This document shows, piece by piece, positions 51,640-61,635 of a stretch of DNA of 64,000 nucleotides. The notes under the pieces were generated by a model. It had not been told where the DNA came from and ran no database searches. It was given only the letters and a program-made list of their open reading frames with translations. The position numbers and the translations under genes were made by a program. Within the stretch, counting starts at the first letter, position 1. The number at the start of each line of letters is the position of its first letter. Source of the stretch: Sporomusa malonica (lineage in GTDB: Bacteria > Bacillota > Negativicutes > Sporomusales > Sporomusaceae); contig NZ_FWXI01000004.1 in the NCBI RefSeq assembly GCF_900176355.1, positions 1 through 64,000 of the forward strand. The letters are read 5' to 3'.

Positions 51640-52518
51640 TTATGCATCTACAATGGGCTGATATATATCAAGCTCGCAATAATCATCCTTTGATAACTTG
51701 GTGTCTATATATTCGAATCTAAACGTATCCGCAAATCTATAACCTGACTTGAAAATCCATTTCGAATACATATGGACGAGCAGCCGCCCTACCTGTCTCC
51801 CATTAATATCATCTGGACGAAAAAAACCGACGAAACGAAAAACTACATACTTATGAGCAGGTATTGAAATCCCCTCCATACCTTCAGGTATATGAGTCAG
51901 ATCATGTACTTGAAGAGATGGCATGTAATAGATACAGCCATTATCATTTTCACTCCAGTCCGTATATCCGAAGTATTCTTGTGGATCAATAGTATTAACA
52001 ATCCGCTGTTTCTGATTATAAAAGAAATTCCTACCGTAAGAGTTAGCAACCTTATCGCCAGACTTACTCATGATCTTATGCTTTACTCCCACTAAGGAAA
52101 ACTTTTGTTTAAATATAAATGAGGGTTTGTATATCACAGAATTGTTAACTGACATAATGTCATCTAGATTTAACTTTTCTTGAATAACAAGCGACATCGG
52201 TTCAGATCTCACCTTTAAAGGTGTAAATTCAAATTTTTTCCGGAAGGCTCTAATATAAGACTGTTCATAATCAAAACCGTAATCCATCGCAATATCGATG
52301 ATTCTTTTATTCGTATCCTTCAGATCAAAGATACTGGAGGAGAGCTTTCGGGATTGGACATATTCCATCAGGGGCTCTCCCGTCAATGATTTAAACATCC
52401 TATGCAAGTGATATTTTGACATCCCACAAAACGTAGCTATGTCGTCCAATGTGATCTTCTTATGAAGATTATCCTCAATATAATGGATGCACACTGTGAT
52501 AATTTCTTTTAAATCCAC
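51640..52518 (-). CDS. AraC-family regulator with GyrI-like effector domain
   Basis: A 292-residue regulator. Two AraC helix-turn-helix units lead (about 8-105; ITLDDIATFCGMSKYHLHRM and RIIDIAMDYGFDYEQSYIRA). The C-terminal part (about 130-290) resembles the GyrI/SOUL-like small-molecule-binding domain (VGVKHKIMSKSGDK, GISIPAHKYVVFRFVG, DIYQPI) found in Rob/BmrR-type regulators, which bind hydrophobic or cationic compounds. GTG start behind GGGGGGCGG. Target unknown. Confidence 0.9.
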   Translation of the reverse strand: MDLKEIITVCIHYIEDNLHKKITLDDIATFCGMSKYHLHRMFKSLTGEPLMEYVQSRKLSSSIFDLKDTNKRIIDIAMDYGFDYEQSYIRAFRKKFEFTPLKVRSEPMSLVIQEKLNLDDIMSVNNSVIYKPSFIFKQKFSLVGVKHKIMSKSGDKVANSYGRNFFYNQKQRIVNTIDPQEYFGYTDWSENDNGCIYYMPSLQVHDLTHIPEGMEGISIPAHKYVVFRFVGFFRPDDINGRQVGRLLVHMYSKWIFKSGYRFADTFRFEYIDTKLSKDDYCELDIYQPIVDA

Positions 52519-52572
52519 CAGCTGCCGCCCCCCCTAACTCTCCGAAACTTAGTTTTACTCTAGATCAATAAA

Positions 52573-53808
52573 TTAACAGTAAGCTTTTAGAATCAGTGTT
52601 GCATTATGCCCGCCAAAGCCAAAGGAATTGCTCAATGCATGAGTAATTTTTTTGGCTTTTCCATAGTTTGGAATGTAATCTAAATCACATTCAGTATCCG
52701 GATTTTTATAATTAATTGTTGGCGGTAAGAAACCCTCTTTTATTGCATACGCAGTAATTATTGACTCGACTACTCCGGCAGCTCCCAACAAGTGACCTGT
52801 CATTGATTTTGAGGAACTAACAGCCAACTGATAAGCATATTCCCCAAAAACAGATTTAATTGCAGCAGTTTCAGTTCTATCATTTAGCTCAGTCGAAGTT
52901 CCATGAGCGTTAATATATTGAATATCAGTAGGATTCAGATTGGCATCACTTAAGGCTAATTTCATACACTGCGCAGCCCCTTCTCCACCGGGGCTAGGTG
53001 CTGTTATATGATATGCATCATTGGTACAACCATAGCCAACAACTTCTGCAACAATATCCGCTCCCCTGTTTAAAGCATGATTAAGTTCTTCTAGTACGAG
53101 TACCCCCGCACCTTCACCCATAACAAATCCATCCCGTTTAGAATCAAATGGTCTGCAAGCAGTATCAGCATCCAGATTTGTGGTCATTGTTTTACTTGCA
53201 CAGAAACCAGCCAAGGCCAATCTTGTAATTGGCGCTTCTGCCCCGCCGGCAAGCATAACGTCAGCATCATTCCTTTGAATTATCTTATAAGCATCGCCAA
53301 CTGCGTTTGTCGATGAAGCGCAGGCAGTAACAACACACTCAGTAAATCCCTTAATCCCATACTTAATAGCGATCATTCCAGCTGCCATATTGGGCAGCAT
53401 CATCGGCACCATGAAGGGACTGACTCTATCTGCCCCCTTCTCCAATAACACACGATGCTGATTCTCCAAGGTTTCCAGTCCACCTATGCCTGAGCCAATT
53501 ATTATACCGGTCCGCTGCAAGTCTATTGTACCATCACTAATACGTGAGTTTTCAAATGCCATTCGAGTTGCCGCCACAGCATACTGGGCAAATCGATCCA
53601 TTCGCTTAGCTTCTTTTTTCTCAATAAATTGATTTGGGTCAAAATTTTTAATCTCTGCCGCGACCTGGGTAGGGAAATCCGTCACATCAATCCTTTCCAC
53701 TCGGGAAATACCGGACTTTCCATTTTTTATTGAATGCCACAGTTCCTCTGCCCCCAATCCTAAAGAAGTAACGGCTCCCATCCCCGTAATAACAACACGT
53801 CTGTTCAT
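52573..53808 (-). CDS. fabF: 3-oxoacyl-ACP synthase II (FabF)
   Basis: A 411-residue condensing enzyme for fatty-acid elongation. The catalytic triad is complete: C163 in VTACASSTNAVG, H302 in AHGTSTELND and H339 in SMTGHLLGA, with K334 just before. Full length, starts behind GAGGAGGAT. It stands alone rather than in a fab operon, so it may be a second copy used for a special lipid. Confidence 0.95.
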   Translation of the reverse strand: MNRRVVITGMGAVTSLGLGAEELWHSIKNGKSGISRVERIDVTDFPTQVAAEIKNFDPNQFIEKKEAKRMDRFAQYAVAATRMAFENSRISDGTIDLQRTGIIIGSGIGGLETLENQHRVLLEKGADRVSPFMVPMMLPNMAAGMIAIKYGIKGFTECVVTACASSTNAVGDAYKIIQRNDADVMLAGGAEAPITRLALAGFCASKTMTTNLDADTACRPFDSKRDGFVMGEGAGVLVLEELNHALNRGADIVAEVVGYGCTNDAYHITAPSPGGEGAAQCMKLALSDANLNPTDIQYINAHGTSTELNDRTETAAIKSVFGEYAYQLAVSSSKSMTGHLLGAAGVVESIITAYAIKEGFLPPTINYKNPDTECDLDYIPNYGKAKKITHALSNSFGFGGHNATLILKAYC

Positions 53809-54084
53809 TATAATATCCTCCTCGTTTCGCTACATATTTCTCGATTTCTCGTAAAGTCATGAAGATGCCAAATTTACTTTTCGTTAATTTATTAATAACT
53901 TTGAAAACCCTCATTAACTGTAACACAAAAGAAAAATCAGAAATGAACAGCTATTGCTATTTATAGAAACCGGATATGCTTCCAGTTCGAATATATATTT
54001 TTTTACAAGAAGGATTTTCCGATGATAATTTATAACTTTATATAATGGGTAAAATTACCTAAGACATGAGTGGAGGCGATTACT

Positions 54085-54546
54085 ATGAACCGAATTAGTG
54101 TTGGAGATTTCGCACCTGATTTTATTTTAAAAGACAACCGAGGGCAGGACATTCGCCTGACAGACTACAAAGGTAAAAAAGTGCTACTCTCGTGGCACCC
54201 CCTTGCATGGACGCGGGTTTGCGCCGAACAGATGCAATCGTTGGAAGCCAATTTGGCGGAATTCGAGAGTTATAACACTATTCCGCTTGGACTAAGTGTT
54301 GATTCTTATCCGTGCAAAAATGCATGGGCAAAAGAATTAGGTATTGCTCAAGTACAGTTGTTGGCTGACTTTTGGCCGCACGGCGAAATTGCCAATAAAT
54401 ATGGCCTGTTTCGCGAGCAGGAAGGATTCTCAGAACGGGCAAATGTTCTTATTGGTGAGGACGGAAGAGTTCTTTGGGTCAAAACTTATCCAATTCCTGA
54501 ACTACCGGATATAGCTGAAGTATTGAATCAGATTAAAGGCGTTTAG
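54085..54546 (+). CDS. Peroxiredoxin (AhpC/TSA or AhpE type)
   Basis: A 153-residue thiol peroxidase. The peroxidatic Cys is C46 in HPLAWTRVCAEQM, with the WTRVC motif close to the family PxxxTxxC; a second Cys, C77 (DSYPCKNAW), could resolve. Start at ATG 54085 behind TGGAGGCG. It reduces peroxides with thioredoxin-like partners. Ends at a strong terminator upstream of dnaK. Confidence 0.92.
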   Translation: MNRISVGDFAPDFILKDNRGQDIRLTDYKGKKVLLSWHPLAWTRVCAEQMQSLEANLAEFESYNTIPLGLSVDSYPCKNAWAKELGIAQVQLLADFWPHGEIANKYGLFREQEGFSERANVLIGEDGRVLWVKTYPIPELPDIAEVLNQIKGV

Positions 54547-54567
54547 TGAATAAAGGTTAGGGGAAAG

Positions 54568-54610
54568 AAAACGCAGCTCGCAAGTAAGAATGCTTGGGAG
54601 CTGCGTTTTT
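54568..54610. terminator. Terminator after the peroxiredoxin gene
   Basis: AAAACGCAGCTC and GAGCTGCGTTTT form a 12-bp stem, followed by a T tract. Confidence 0.85.
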
Positions 54611-54770
54611 ATTTTCAAAAGTCAATAAAGGTCAAAATAATTAGCCTGCCTGCAAATTCTAACTATTTTATCATTAAAATAGCTAATTTGCTTATAAATG
54701 GCCATTTTTAAGCTTTTCTTGTTTTTTCATTGATAACTATTTTCTGCTAATATTAACTTGTAAACAAATA

Positions 54771-54796
54771 ATTCCTTACGGATATTCCTTACGGAT
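54771..54796 (+). repeat. 13-bp direct repeat in the dnaK promoter region
   Basis: ATTCCTTACGGAT occurs twice in tandem, followed by a partial third (ATTACTTAC). It lies 35-60 bases before dnaK. No CIRCE or CtsR site is seen, so these repeats may be the control site. Confidence 0.55.
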
Positions 54797-54830
54797 ATTA
54801 CTTACTTATAAATAAAAGGAGGCGTTTGTT

Positions 54831-56702
54831 ATGGGAAAAGTAGTGGGCATTGATTTAGGTACCACTAATTCGTGTATTGCTTTATTGGAAGGAGAACGTC
54901 CAGAGGTCATTGCCAATGTTGAAGGCGGCCGAACTACCCCTTCAGTCGTCGCATTTCGCGATAACGAGCGTCTTGTCGGCCAACTAGCCAAACGTCAGTC
55001 TGTCTTAAATCCGGAAAAAACTTTTTACTCAGTAAAACGATTCATTGGTCGCCGCTTCAAAGAAGTCGCTGGTGAAATGAAATCGGTTCCCTACAAAGTA
55101 GTCCAAGGATCTGATGACACAGTAAATTTCCTTGTTGATGATAAGCAATATGCACCTGAAGAAATCTCGGCTCAAGTACTCCGCAAGCTGGTTGATGATG
55201 CCAGCAAGTATCTAGGAGAAAAAATTACCGATGCAGTCATCACCGTTCCTGCCTACTTTAATGATGCCCAGCGTCAAGCTACCAAAGATGCGGGCCGTGT
55301 CGCCGGTCTCAATGTTCTGAGAATCATCAATGAACCTACCGCTGCCGCACTGGCATATGGTCTGGATAAGAAAAAGAACGAAACCATCGTGGTATTTGAC
55401 TTAGGCGGCGGAACGTTTGACGTGTCCATTCTTGACGTTGCTGACGGCGTGTTTGAGGTGAAAGCCACCAACGGTGATACCAATTTGGGCGGCGATGACT
55501 TTGACAAAGCTGTCGTCGATTGGCTGGTAGCCGAATTCAAGAAAGATAACGGAATTGATCTTCTTAAAGATAAACAAGCACTGCAGCGCCTTACCGAGGC
55601 AGCCGAAAAAGCTAAAATTGAGTTGTCAGCCGTCACGGAAACAACCGTCAACCTGCCCTTCATCATAGCCGATGCCAGCGGCCCCAAGCATTTGGACAAC
55701 AAACTTACCCGCTCAAAATTTGATGAGATCACACACAGCCTGGTCGAACGTTGCCGCATTCCGGTGGAAAAAGCTCTGGCTGATGCTAAACTGAGCGCCA
55801 AGGACATCGATGAAGTCATCCTGGTAGGCGGTTCTACCCGTATCCTGGCAGTTCAGCGCTTAGTCAAACAGCTAACCGGCAAAGACCCTAACCAAAGTGT
55901 CAATCCAGATGAGGTCGTAGCTGTAGGTGCCGCTATCCAGGGTGCTGTTTTGAGCGGTGACCTCAAAGACATAGTACTCCTGGATGTTACACCACTATCC
56001 CTTGGAATCGAAACCTTGGGCGGTGTTATGACTAAAATTATTGAGCGCAACACAACCATTCCAGCCCGCCGCAGTCAAATTTTCAGCACTGCTGATGATA
56101 ATCAGGCTGAAGTAGACATTCATGTTCTCCAAGGCGAACGGGAAATGTCAGCCGACAACCGTACCCTGGGTCGCTTCAAATTGACTGGTATCCCAACAGC
56201 ACCACGTGGTATGCCGCAGATCGAAGTCACTTTCGACATTGACGCCAATGGTATTCTCACCGTCAGCGCCAAGGACAAAGCTACCGCCAAGGAGCAATCC
56301 ATCACGATCAGCGGTTCCAGCAACCTGGATAAGTCGGATATCGACCGCATGGTGGCCGATGCGAAGCGCTATTCGGAGGAAGATAAAAATCGCCGGCACT
56401 ATGTGGAATTACAAAACGAACTAGATTCTCTGGCCTATCAGGCCCGCAACTTCGTAACAGAAAAGGGAGATTCCCTGCCCGCCCATATTAGCGGACGCCT
56501 GACTGCTGCACTGGATGCAGTCAAGCAAACCGCCGAAGACACCATTGAGATGACTAAGCTGCACCAGCTAAAAAGTGAACTAGAGCAAGCCTATAACCAG
56601 GCCATCCAGTGGAAACCCGACGATGCTGGACAAAATCACAGCAATAATTCCACCAAGCAAACTAACCAACCTGATGATATAATCGACGTTGAGTATGAGT
56701 AA
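54831..56702 (+). CDS. dnaK: Chaperone DnaK (Hsp70)
   Basis: A 623-residue Hsp70. The ATPase domain opens with [17 protein letters not shown] and has [14 protein letters not shown] and [15 protein letters not shown]; the substrate domain follows from about 390, with [15 protein letters not shown] and an end in DDIIDVEYE. Slightly longer than the ~600-620 normal for Firmicutes. It heads a two-gene unit with a DnaJ-like gene and lacks hrcA and grpE, so it may be a second copy rather than the main heat-shock operon. Confidence 0.97.
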   Translation: MGKVVGIDLGTTNSCIALLEGERPEVIANVEGGRTTPSVVAFRDNERLVGQLAKRQSVLNPEKTFYSVKRFIGRRFKEVAGEMKSVPYKVVQGSDDTVNFLVDDKQYAPEEISAQVLRKLVDDASKYLGEKITDAVITVPAYFNDAQRQATKDAGRVAGLNVLRIINEPTAAALAYGLDKKKNETIVVFDLGGGTFDVSILDVADGVFEVKATNGDTNLGGDDFDKAVVDWLVAEFKKDNGIDLLKDKQALQRLTEAAEKAKIELSAVTETTVNLPFIIADASGPKHLDNKLTRSKFDEITHSLVERCRIPVEKALADAKLSAKDIDEVILVGGSTRILAVQRLVKQLTGKDPNQSVNPDEVVAVGAAIQGAVLSGDLKDIVLLDVTPLSLGIETLGGVMTKIIERNTTIPARRSQIFSTADDNQAEVDIHVLQGEREMSADNRTLGRFKLTGIPTAPRGMPQIEVTFDIDANGILTVSAKDKATAKEQSITISGSSNLDKSDIDRMVADAKRYSEEDKNRRHYVELQNELDSLAYQARNFVTEKGDSLPAHISGRLTAALDAVKQTAEDTIEMTKLHQLKSELEQAYNQAIQWKPDDAGQNHSNNSTKQTNQPDDIIDVEYE

Positions 56703-56728
56703 ACTCGTTTCAGCATAGTTGAAACATT

Positions 56729-56779
56729 GGAGAATCAGAGGGGAGTCTACTCCATCTGATTCTCCGCCTATAAAGGCGG
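56729..56779 (+). terminator. Hairpins between dnaK and dnaJ
   Basis: GGAGAATCAGA pairs with TCTGATTCTCC (56729-56765), overlapping a small CCGCC/GGCGG stem. There is no T-run, so it may stabilise or attenuate transcript between the two chaperone genes rather than stop it. Confidence 0.55.
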
Positions 56780-56822
56780 AAGTCTTGGCTCAGTACATAA
56801 TTTAAAAAGGGGTGATGTTTCT

Positions 56823-57854
56823 ATGAAATATATCGATTATTACGAAACACTCGGGATTTCCAAAACCGCTTCTGAAAAAGAAATAAAACAAGCCTATCGC
56901 AAACTGGCCCGTCAGCATCACCCCGACCTTCATCAAGGTGACGCCAAGACCACAGCAGAAGAAAAGTTCAAACTCATCAACGAAGCTTATGAAGTATTGG
57001 GTGACCCTGAAAAACGTGCCAAATACGATCAGTTAGGAATGAATTGGAAGATGGGCGATGAAAGCCATTTTGACCCATCCTACACCGATAGCAGCCACAA
57101 CTATACCTATCAGGGGGTTACCGATGCTGATCTCAACGGATTTGGTTTCAGCAATTTCTTCTCAAGTATTTTCGGCCAAGATTTCAATCATAGCCAGTAT
57201 GGCGGCGGTCGGACGCGAAAAGCTAATTATAAAGGTGAAGATGTAGATACTGAGCTTAGCTTATCTGTAGATGAACTCATCCACGGGGTGGAAAAAGATT
57301 TATACTTGTCGACGCCCAGCGTCTGTATCGCCTGTGAAGGACAGCGTTTCAACCAACGAGGTGTCTGCCAGTCCTGCAGCGGTACAGGTGTCACAGAAGA
57401 CACCAAAACTGTCAAAGTAAAAGTACCTGCAGGCCTTTATCCCGGGGCAGCACTGCGCCTGAAAGGGCTAGGTGGTAAAGGCTACAACAATGGTCCTGCA
57501 GGCGATCTGTTTCTGCATATCCGGGTCGTTCCCACCGCTGCCTGGCAAATAAACGACAGCGATCTGGAAACCGATCTCACGCTCCGCCCTGAGCAAGCCG
57601 TATTGGGGGACAAAATTAGCGTCTCTACACCCCATGGCCTAGTTCAGCTCAAAGTTGCGCCTGGTACTCACGCCGGGCAAAGACTGCGTTTGAAAAACAA
57701 AGGCCTGCCCCAAAAGCAGGGATCTGGCGACTTATATTTAAAAATCCGCATCGATATTCCTAAAGACCTTTCTGAAGCAGAAAAAGAGCTTTACCGGAGA
57801 ATACGAGAAATTAATACATTTACGGTACATAAAGATGAGCCTCAAATCGCTTAA
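56823..57854 (+). CDS. DnaJ-family co-chaperone with reduced zinc finger
   Basis: A 343-residue J protein. The J domain has HPD at 33-35 (ARQHHPDLHQGD), followed by a G/F-type linker with GFGFSNFFSSIFG. The zinc finger has only two CxxC motifs (C168/C171 and C182/C185) instead of the four of DnaJ, while CbpA has none; it is intermediate between the two. The C-terminal substrate domain is complete (VKVKVPAGLYPGAALRLKGL). Start behind AAGGGGTGATG. Works with the upstream DnaK. Confidence 0.92.
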   Translation: MKYIDYYETLGISKTASEKEIKQAYRKLARQHHPDLHQGDAKTTAEEKFKLINEAYEVLGDPEKRAKYDQLGMNWKMGDESHFDPSYTDSSHNYTYQGVTDADLNGFGFSNFFSSIFGQDFNHSQYGGGRTRKANYKGEDVDTELSLSVDELIHGVEKDLYLSTPSVCIACEGQRFNQRGVCQSCSGTGVTEDTKTVKVKVPAGLYPGAALRLKGLGGKGYNNGPAGDLFLHIRVVPTAAWQINDSDLETDLTLRPEQAVLGDKISVSTPHGLVQLKVAPGTHAGQRLRLKNKGLPQKQGSGDLYLKIRIDIPKDLSEAEKELYRRIREINTFTVHKDEPQIA

Positions 57855-57951
57855 ATTATCGTTTCATACGCCATACCCAGTTTGGCTCTGTTATAATGAT
57901 ACTATGATTTAAGCCTATAATAGTTTGCACTAACATGAAAGAGATGATTTT

Positions 57952-59259
57952 TTGGATACAGTAATGGTATTTCTTCTTTTTTTTACTTCTCTGCTCTTTA
58001 GCATTTATAATGAAACTTCTATTCTTTACCCTCTGCTTTTAGGGCTTATTGGCTTTACTTTGGCATCCCTGCGTAGAGGCTATACGCTGCCCAATTTGCT
58101 TAGAATGATGCTTAACGGCTCAAAAAAATCCTTTATTGTGATTAAAATTTTTGTACTGATTGGTGCAATAACCGCTGTCTGGAGAGCCTGCGGAACAATT
58201 TCCTTCATAGTATATTATGGAATCGCCTTTATGAGTGCAAAGTACTTCATACTATCCGCCTTTTTATTGTGTTGCCTAGTATCCTTCCTGCTTGGAACCT
58301 CCTTCGGCACAGTAGGAACGATCGGGATCGTGCTCATAGTATTGGCAAAAAGCGGCCATGTAGATATCAACATGGCCGCAGGTGCAATTATTGCAGGGGC
58401 TTATTTTGGTGATAGATGCTCGCCCATGTCCTCAAGTGCCAATCTTGTAGCCGCCTTAACTAACACTAATCTTTATATAAATATAAAAAATATGCTGAAA
58501 ACATCAGTCATACCGTTTGTACTATCAATCATAGGCTATATTTATTTGTCTCATTTGAACCCGCTGACTTTTTATGATAATCAAATAGGCTCTGAGATAT
58601 TGCATTCTTTTGATATAGGCATTATTGTATTGTTTCCTGCTGTCATTATACTCATTCTTGCAGCCTTTAGGGTTGATGTAAAGCTATCAATGAGTATAAG
58701 CATTTTTTCCGGTATACTGATTGGTCTCTTTGTTCAACACATATCTTTTTTTCAAATGCTGCAATATATCGCCACAGGGTACACCATGGATAAAAGCGGC
58801 TTTTTTGCAGATATAATACAAGGTGGCGGACTATACTCTATGCTGAAGGTTTCTCTTATTGTATTGATTTCTTCTACTTATTCCGGCATTTTTCAAGGCA
58901 CTGGTTTGCTGAATGAAATTGAGAACCTTTTTGCAACACTTAGCGAAAAGATAAATGTCTTCCCCTCGGTAATACTATCAAGCATAACCACAGCCTCTTT
59001 TAGTTGCAACCAAACCCTGGCAGTAATGCTTACACATCAATTTGCACACAAAATCTATGAAAAAAGACCCCTCAACAACTACCAGTTGGCGCTTGACATG
59101 GAGAATACGGTAATTTTAATATCTGCTCTAATCCCGTGGAATATTGCAGGAGCCGTTCCTGCAGCCGCATTATCTGCAGATGCAGGTTTCATAATCTATG
59201 CATTTTATCTCTTTCTAGTGCCCCTAGCTAATTTATTTACACGAAAAATGATGATTTGA
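57952..59259 (+). CDS. NhaC-family sodium/proton antiporter
   Basis: A 435-residue membrane protein with about 10-12 helices. The NhaC signature GDRCSPMSSSANLVAALTNT is near residue 150, and FLLGTSFGTVGTIGIVLIV precedes it. Exchanges sodium for protons across the cytoplasmic membrane; some members instead carry malate/lactate. Start at TTG 57952; the ribosome site AAGAGATGA is only fair. It follows the chaperone genes by ~100 bases and ends in a strong terminator. Confidence 0.88.
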   Translation: MDTVMVFLLFFTSLLFSIYNETSILYPLLLGLIGFTLASLRRGYTLPNLLRMMLNGSKKSFIVIKIFVLIGAITAVWRACGTISFIVYYGIAFMSAKYFILSAFLLCCLVSFLLGTSFGTVGTIGIVLIVLAKSGHVDINMAAGAIIAGAYFGDRCSPMSSSANLVAALTNTNLYINIKNMLKTSVIPFVLSIIGYIYLSHLNPLTFYDNQIGSEILHSFDIGIIVLFPAVIILILAAFRVDVKLSMSISIFSGILIGLFVQHISFFQMLQYIATGYTMDKSGFFADIIQGGGLYSMLKVSLIVLISSTYSGIFQGTGLLNEIENLFATLSEKINVFPSVILSSITTASFSCNQTLAVMLTHQFAHKIYEKRPLNNYQLALDMENTVILISALIPWNIAGAVPAAALSADAGFIIYAFYLFLVPLANLFTRKMMI

Positions 59260-59287
59260 CCTGAGAAACAGTGAATCTGTTTCCGAT

Positions 59288-59326
59288 AAAATTGAACCTC
59301 AGTCAACATTGACTGAGGTTCAATTT
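59288..59326. terminator. Bidirectional terminator
   Basis: AAATTGAACCTCAGTCA and its exact complement make a 17-bp stem with a 4-nt loop and T-rich flanks, between the antiporter (plus) and HlyIII (minus) genes. Confidence 0.9.
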
Positions 59327-59364
59327 TTATTTCATTTCAATTTTAATTTACTTACTGAAATTGC

Positions 59365-60027
59365 TTAAGCCATCACCGGAATAGGCAAAACATATTTTAA
59401 GACAACAACATAATGGGCGATACTGCCAGCAAGCACAAATAAATGCCAAATAGCATGATTGTATGGAATTCTATGTGCTAAATAAAATATGGCACCCACA
59501 GTATAAAAAAGCCCACCAGCCACTAGCCAATATATCCCCTCAATAGGTAATGCAACTAATAACGGTTTGATCATCACTACCGAAAACCATCCCATTAAAA
59601 GATAGGTTAAGGTTGATAAAATCTTGAAACGTTTTACAAAAAATATTTTAAAAACAATCCCAATTATCGCTAGTCCCCATATTACGCTGAATATCGTCCA
59701 CCCCATTGTGCCATGCAGTGGGATTAGCGTAAACGGTGTATAGTTACCAGCTATAAGTACATAAATAGCCGCGTGATCAACGATCTTCAGAATATATTTT
59801 GTTCTTTCATTAGAAAAACTGTGATAAAGTGTTGACGACAAGTACAACAGCACCAAAGAAATACCATAGATACTAAAGCTTAGTAGATGCCAAGCACCAC
59901 CGTTGATATAGGCTGCTGCCGTGAGAATGCCAAGCCCGATTAGTGCAAAAAATGCTCCCACGCCATGTGTAATAGCATTCAATAATTCTTCTAGATTAGT
60001 ACCTGAAACCATAACAGCCTTTGTCAT
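59365..60027 (-). CDS. Hemolysin III-family (PAQR-like) membrane protein
   Basis: A 220-residue protein with seven helices. Conserved residues of the PAQR/HlyIII family are present: NAITHGVGAFFALIGL, LYLSSTLYHSF, KIVDHAAIYVLIAGNYTPF and AIWHLFVLAGSIAHY, including the three His and Asp of the metal site. Function in bacteria is unclear; a hydrolase or membrane-lipid role is proposed. Start at ATG 60027 behind AGGGGGG, with 60036 as an alternative. Confidence 0.92.
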   Translation of the reverse strand: MTKAVMVSGTNLEELLNAITHGVGAFFALIGLGILTAAAYINGGAWHLLSFSIYGISLVLLYLSSTLYHSFSNERTKYILKIVDHAAIYVLIAGNYTPFTLIPLHGTMGWTIFSVIWGLAIIGIVFKIFFVKRFKILSTLTYLLMGWFSVVMIKPLLVALPIEGIYWLVAGGLFYTVGAIFYLAHRIPYNHAIWHLFVLAGSIAHYVVVLKYVLPIPVMA

Positions 60028-60209
60028 CCAAGTCATCCCCCTAAAGCAACTTTATTTTAGTAAAATACTAGTCCACATTATGATGCCCTAGCTCTACTAA
60101 TATTATCGTATTTACCCTCTATAATACCACTACTATAATCAGAAAACTAGTTGGCAGAACCCTGGATGGCCCCTCTTGCAACGGACAGTTAATGCTTACC
60201 CAAGCCGAC

Positions 60210-60303
60210 TATAAAGAAAACACGGCTTGCGCCGAGCCTTTGGCGAAAGCGGAAGCCGATGTTGCCCTTATCCAGACGGAAAGTTATACTTTCTTACAGG
60301 ACA
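60210..60303 (+). repeat. Dispersed two-module element, full copy
   Basis: TATAAAGAAAACACGGCTTG begins module A and CCGATGTTGCCCTTATCCAG begins module B. The ~93 bases match 17459-17551 in reverse orientation with few changes; halves of the same element lie at 8489-8540 and 8022-8071. Module A holds a GCTTGCGCC/GGCGAAAGC hairpin, module B a GAAAGTTATACTTTC palindrome. It fills part of the gap before the acyltransferase gene. Confidence 0.85.
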
Positions 60304-60400
60304 GAAAACCCATTTTAATATTGGATTTTGTAGGAATCTATCCCTTTTTATAGAATAATAGTAAAAAAGAGTAATAATTGGTCTAAGGAGGAACGAAATC

Positions 60401-61558
60401 ATGAATACATCTGTAGTGATTACTCCTACTAATCCACCAAAGACAGGGCTAAATCGTATTTATTTTTTGGATAACTTACGGGCAACGATTATCATTATAG
60501 TAGTTTTGTTTCATTCGGCAATACCTTATATGATACACGCACCAAATGACTGGTATGTAATAAGTGCCCAGAAAAATATAATCTTTGACATATTTGTAGC
60601 AATAAATGACGTATATATGATGCCTATCATGTTTCTTGCTGCAGGATATTTTGCTTTACCATCTTTACGGCGCAAGAGCTTTAGTTCTTTTTGGATTGAT
60701 AAAACTCGCCGATTAATAATTCCCTGGATATTTGGTGTCATTTTTCTGCAGCCAGTAATAAAATATTTTCGATATTTGAGCCGTGATAATGCAGACATGG
60801 ATTTGCAAACTTATCTACATTTGAGCTTTTTGGGAGGATCTGTTAGCCAAGGACATTTCTGGTTTCTGGGTGCTTTAGCGCTAGTATTTTTCGGATTATC
60901 GTTGTTATTCTTGTGGAAAAGGCCATTATTCCAACAACAGTCTGCAAAAATAAAGCAACCATCTGCTCTTCTATTTATTGTTTTTGGAATTATAACTAGT
61001 TTAGGTTTTTTTGTTGTTAGTATTATTTCCCCAGATCATACTTGGGAATATATTTTCTCCATAGTATTGGTTCAACCCACTCGTTTTGTACTGTATGTGT
61101 GCTATTTTGCTTTGGGTTTATATGCATATCAAAACCTGTGGTTTACAGCTCAAGGGTACAGGCCCAGGTTAAAAACATGGTTATTCCCAGCCATTATGTG
61201 TGTGGTAGTGTTCCTTTTGTTTAAGGTAACTTATCCGGTATCGACTACGTTGTGGGTTAAACTAGCTAATGGATTTATACATGCTTTTTGTTGCTTGTGT
61301 TTGGTATTTGCTTTATTAGGTTTCTTTGAAAAATATTTAAATTTTACCAGTAATCTCTGGGACAAATTAGTTGCCAATTCCTTCGCATTTTATTTTGTTC
61401 ATGAACTATTTGTCGTAGCATTAGGTTATTTGACAATTAACTGGTCAATGCCACTAAGCCTCAAATATCTAAATGTAGCAATCCTATCAATTATTATAAG
61501 TTATGTGTTATGCGAACATGGTATCCGGAGAGTGTCCTTTTTGCGCAAATTCTTTTAA
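60401..61558 (+). CDS. Acyltransferase 3-family membrane protein
   Basis: A 385-residue protein with about ten helices. It opens with IYFLDNLRATIIIIVVLFHS, the first helix with the catalytic-type His of the acyltransferase 3 family, and has WIDKTRRLIIPWIFG with the conserved Arg. It probably adds acetyl or other acyl groups to surface sugars or glucans (OafA/MdoC group). Start behind AAGGAGG. First of three plus-strand genes. Confidence 0.88.
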   Translation: MNTSVVITPTNPPKTGLNRIYFLDNLRATIIIIVVLFHSAIPYMIHAPNDWYVISAQKNIIFDIFVAINDVYMMPIMFLAAGYFALPSLRRKSFSSFWIDKTRRLIIPWIFGVIFLQPVIKYFRYLSRDNADMDLQTYLHLSFLGGSVSQGHFWFLGALALVFFGLSLLFLWKRPLFQQQSAKIKQPSALLFIVFGIITSLGFFVVSIISPDHTWEYIFSIVLVQPTRFVLYVCYFALGLYAYQNLWFTAQGYRPRLKTWLFPAIMCVVVFLLFKVTYPVSTTLWVKLANGFIHAFCCLCLVFALLGFFEKYLNFTSNLWDKLVANSFAFYFVHELFVVALGYLTINWSMPLSLKYLNVAILSIIISYVLCEHGIRRVSFLRKFF

Positions 61559-61635
61559 GAATACATTTTACGTTATAGTGTATTTCTGATTTTAGATGAG
61601 GCAAATTTAATCTTAGGTAAGGCAGGGGAGACATA

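Noticed and set aside
54700..54830. CIRCE element upstream of dnaK
   Set aside because: No TTAGCACTC-N9-GAGTGCTAA or close match is present.
55274..55819. 181-codon minus-strand frame
   Set aside because: Antisense to dnaK, a common artefact in this gene.
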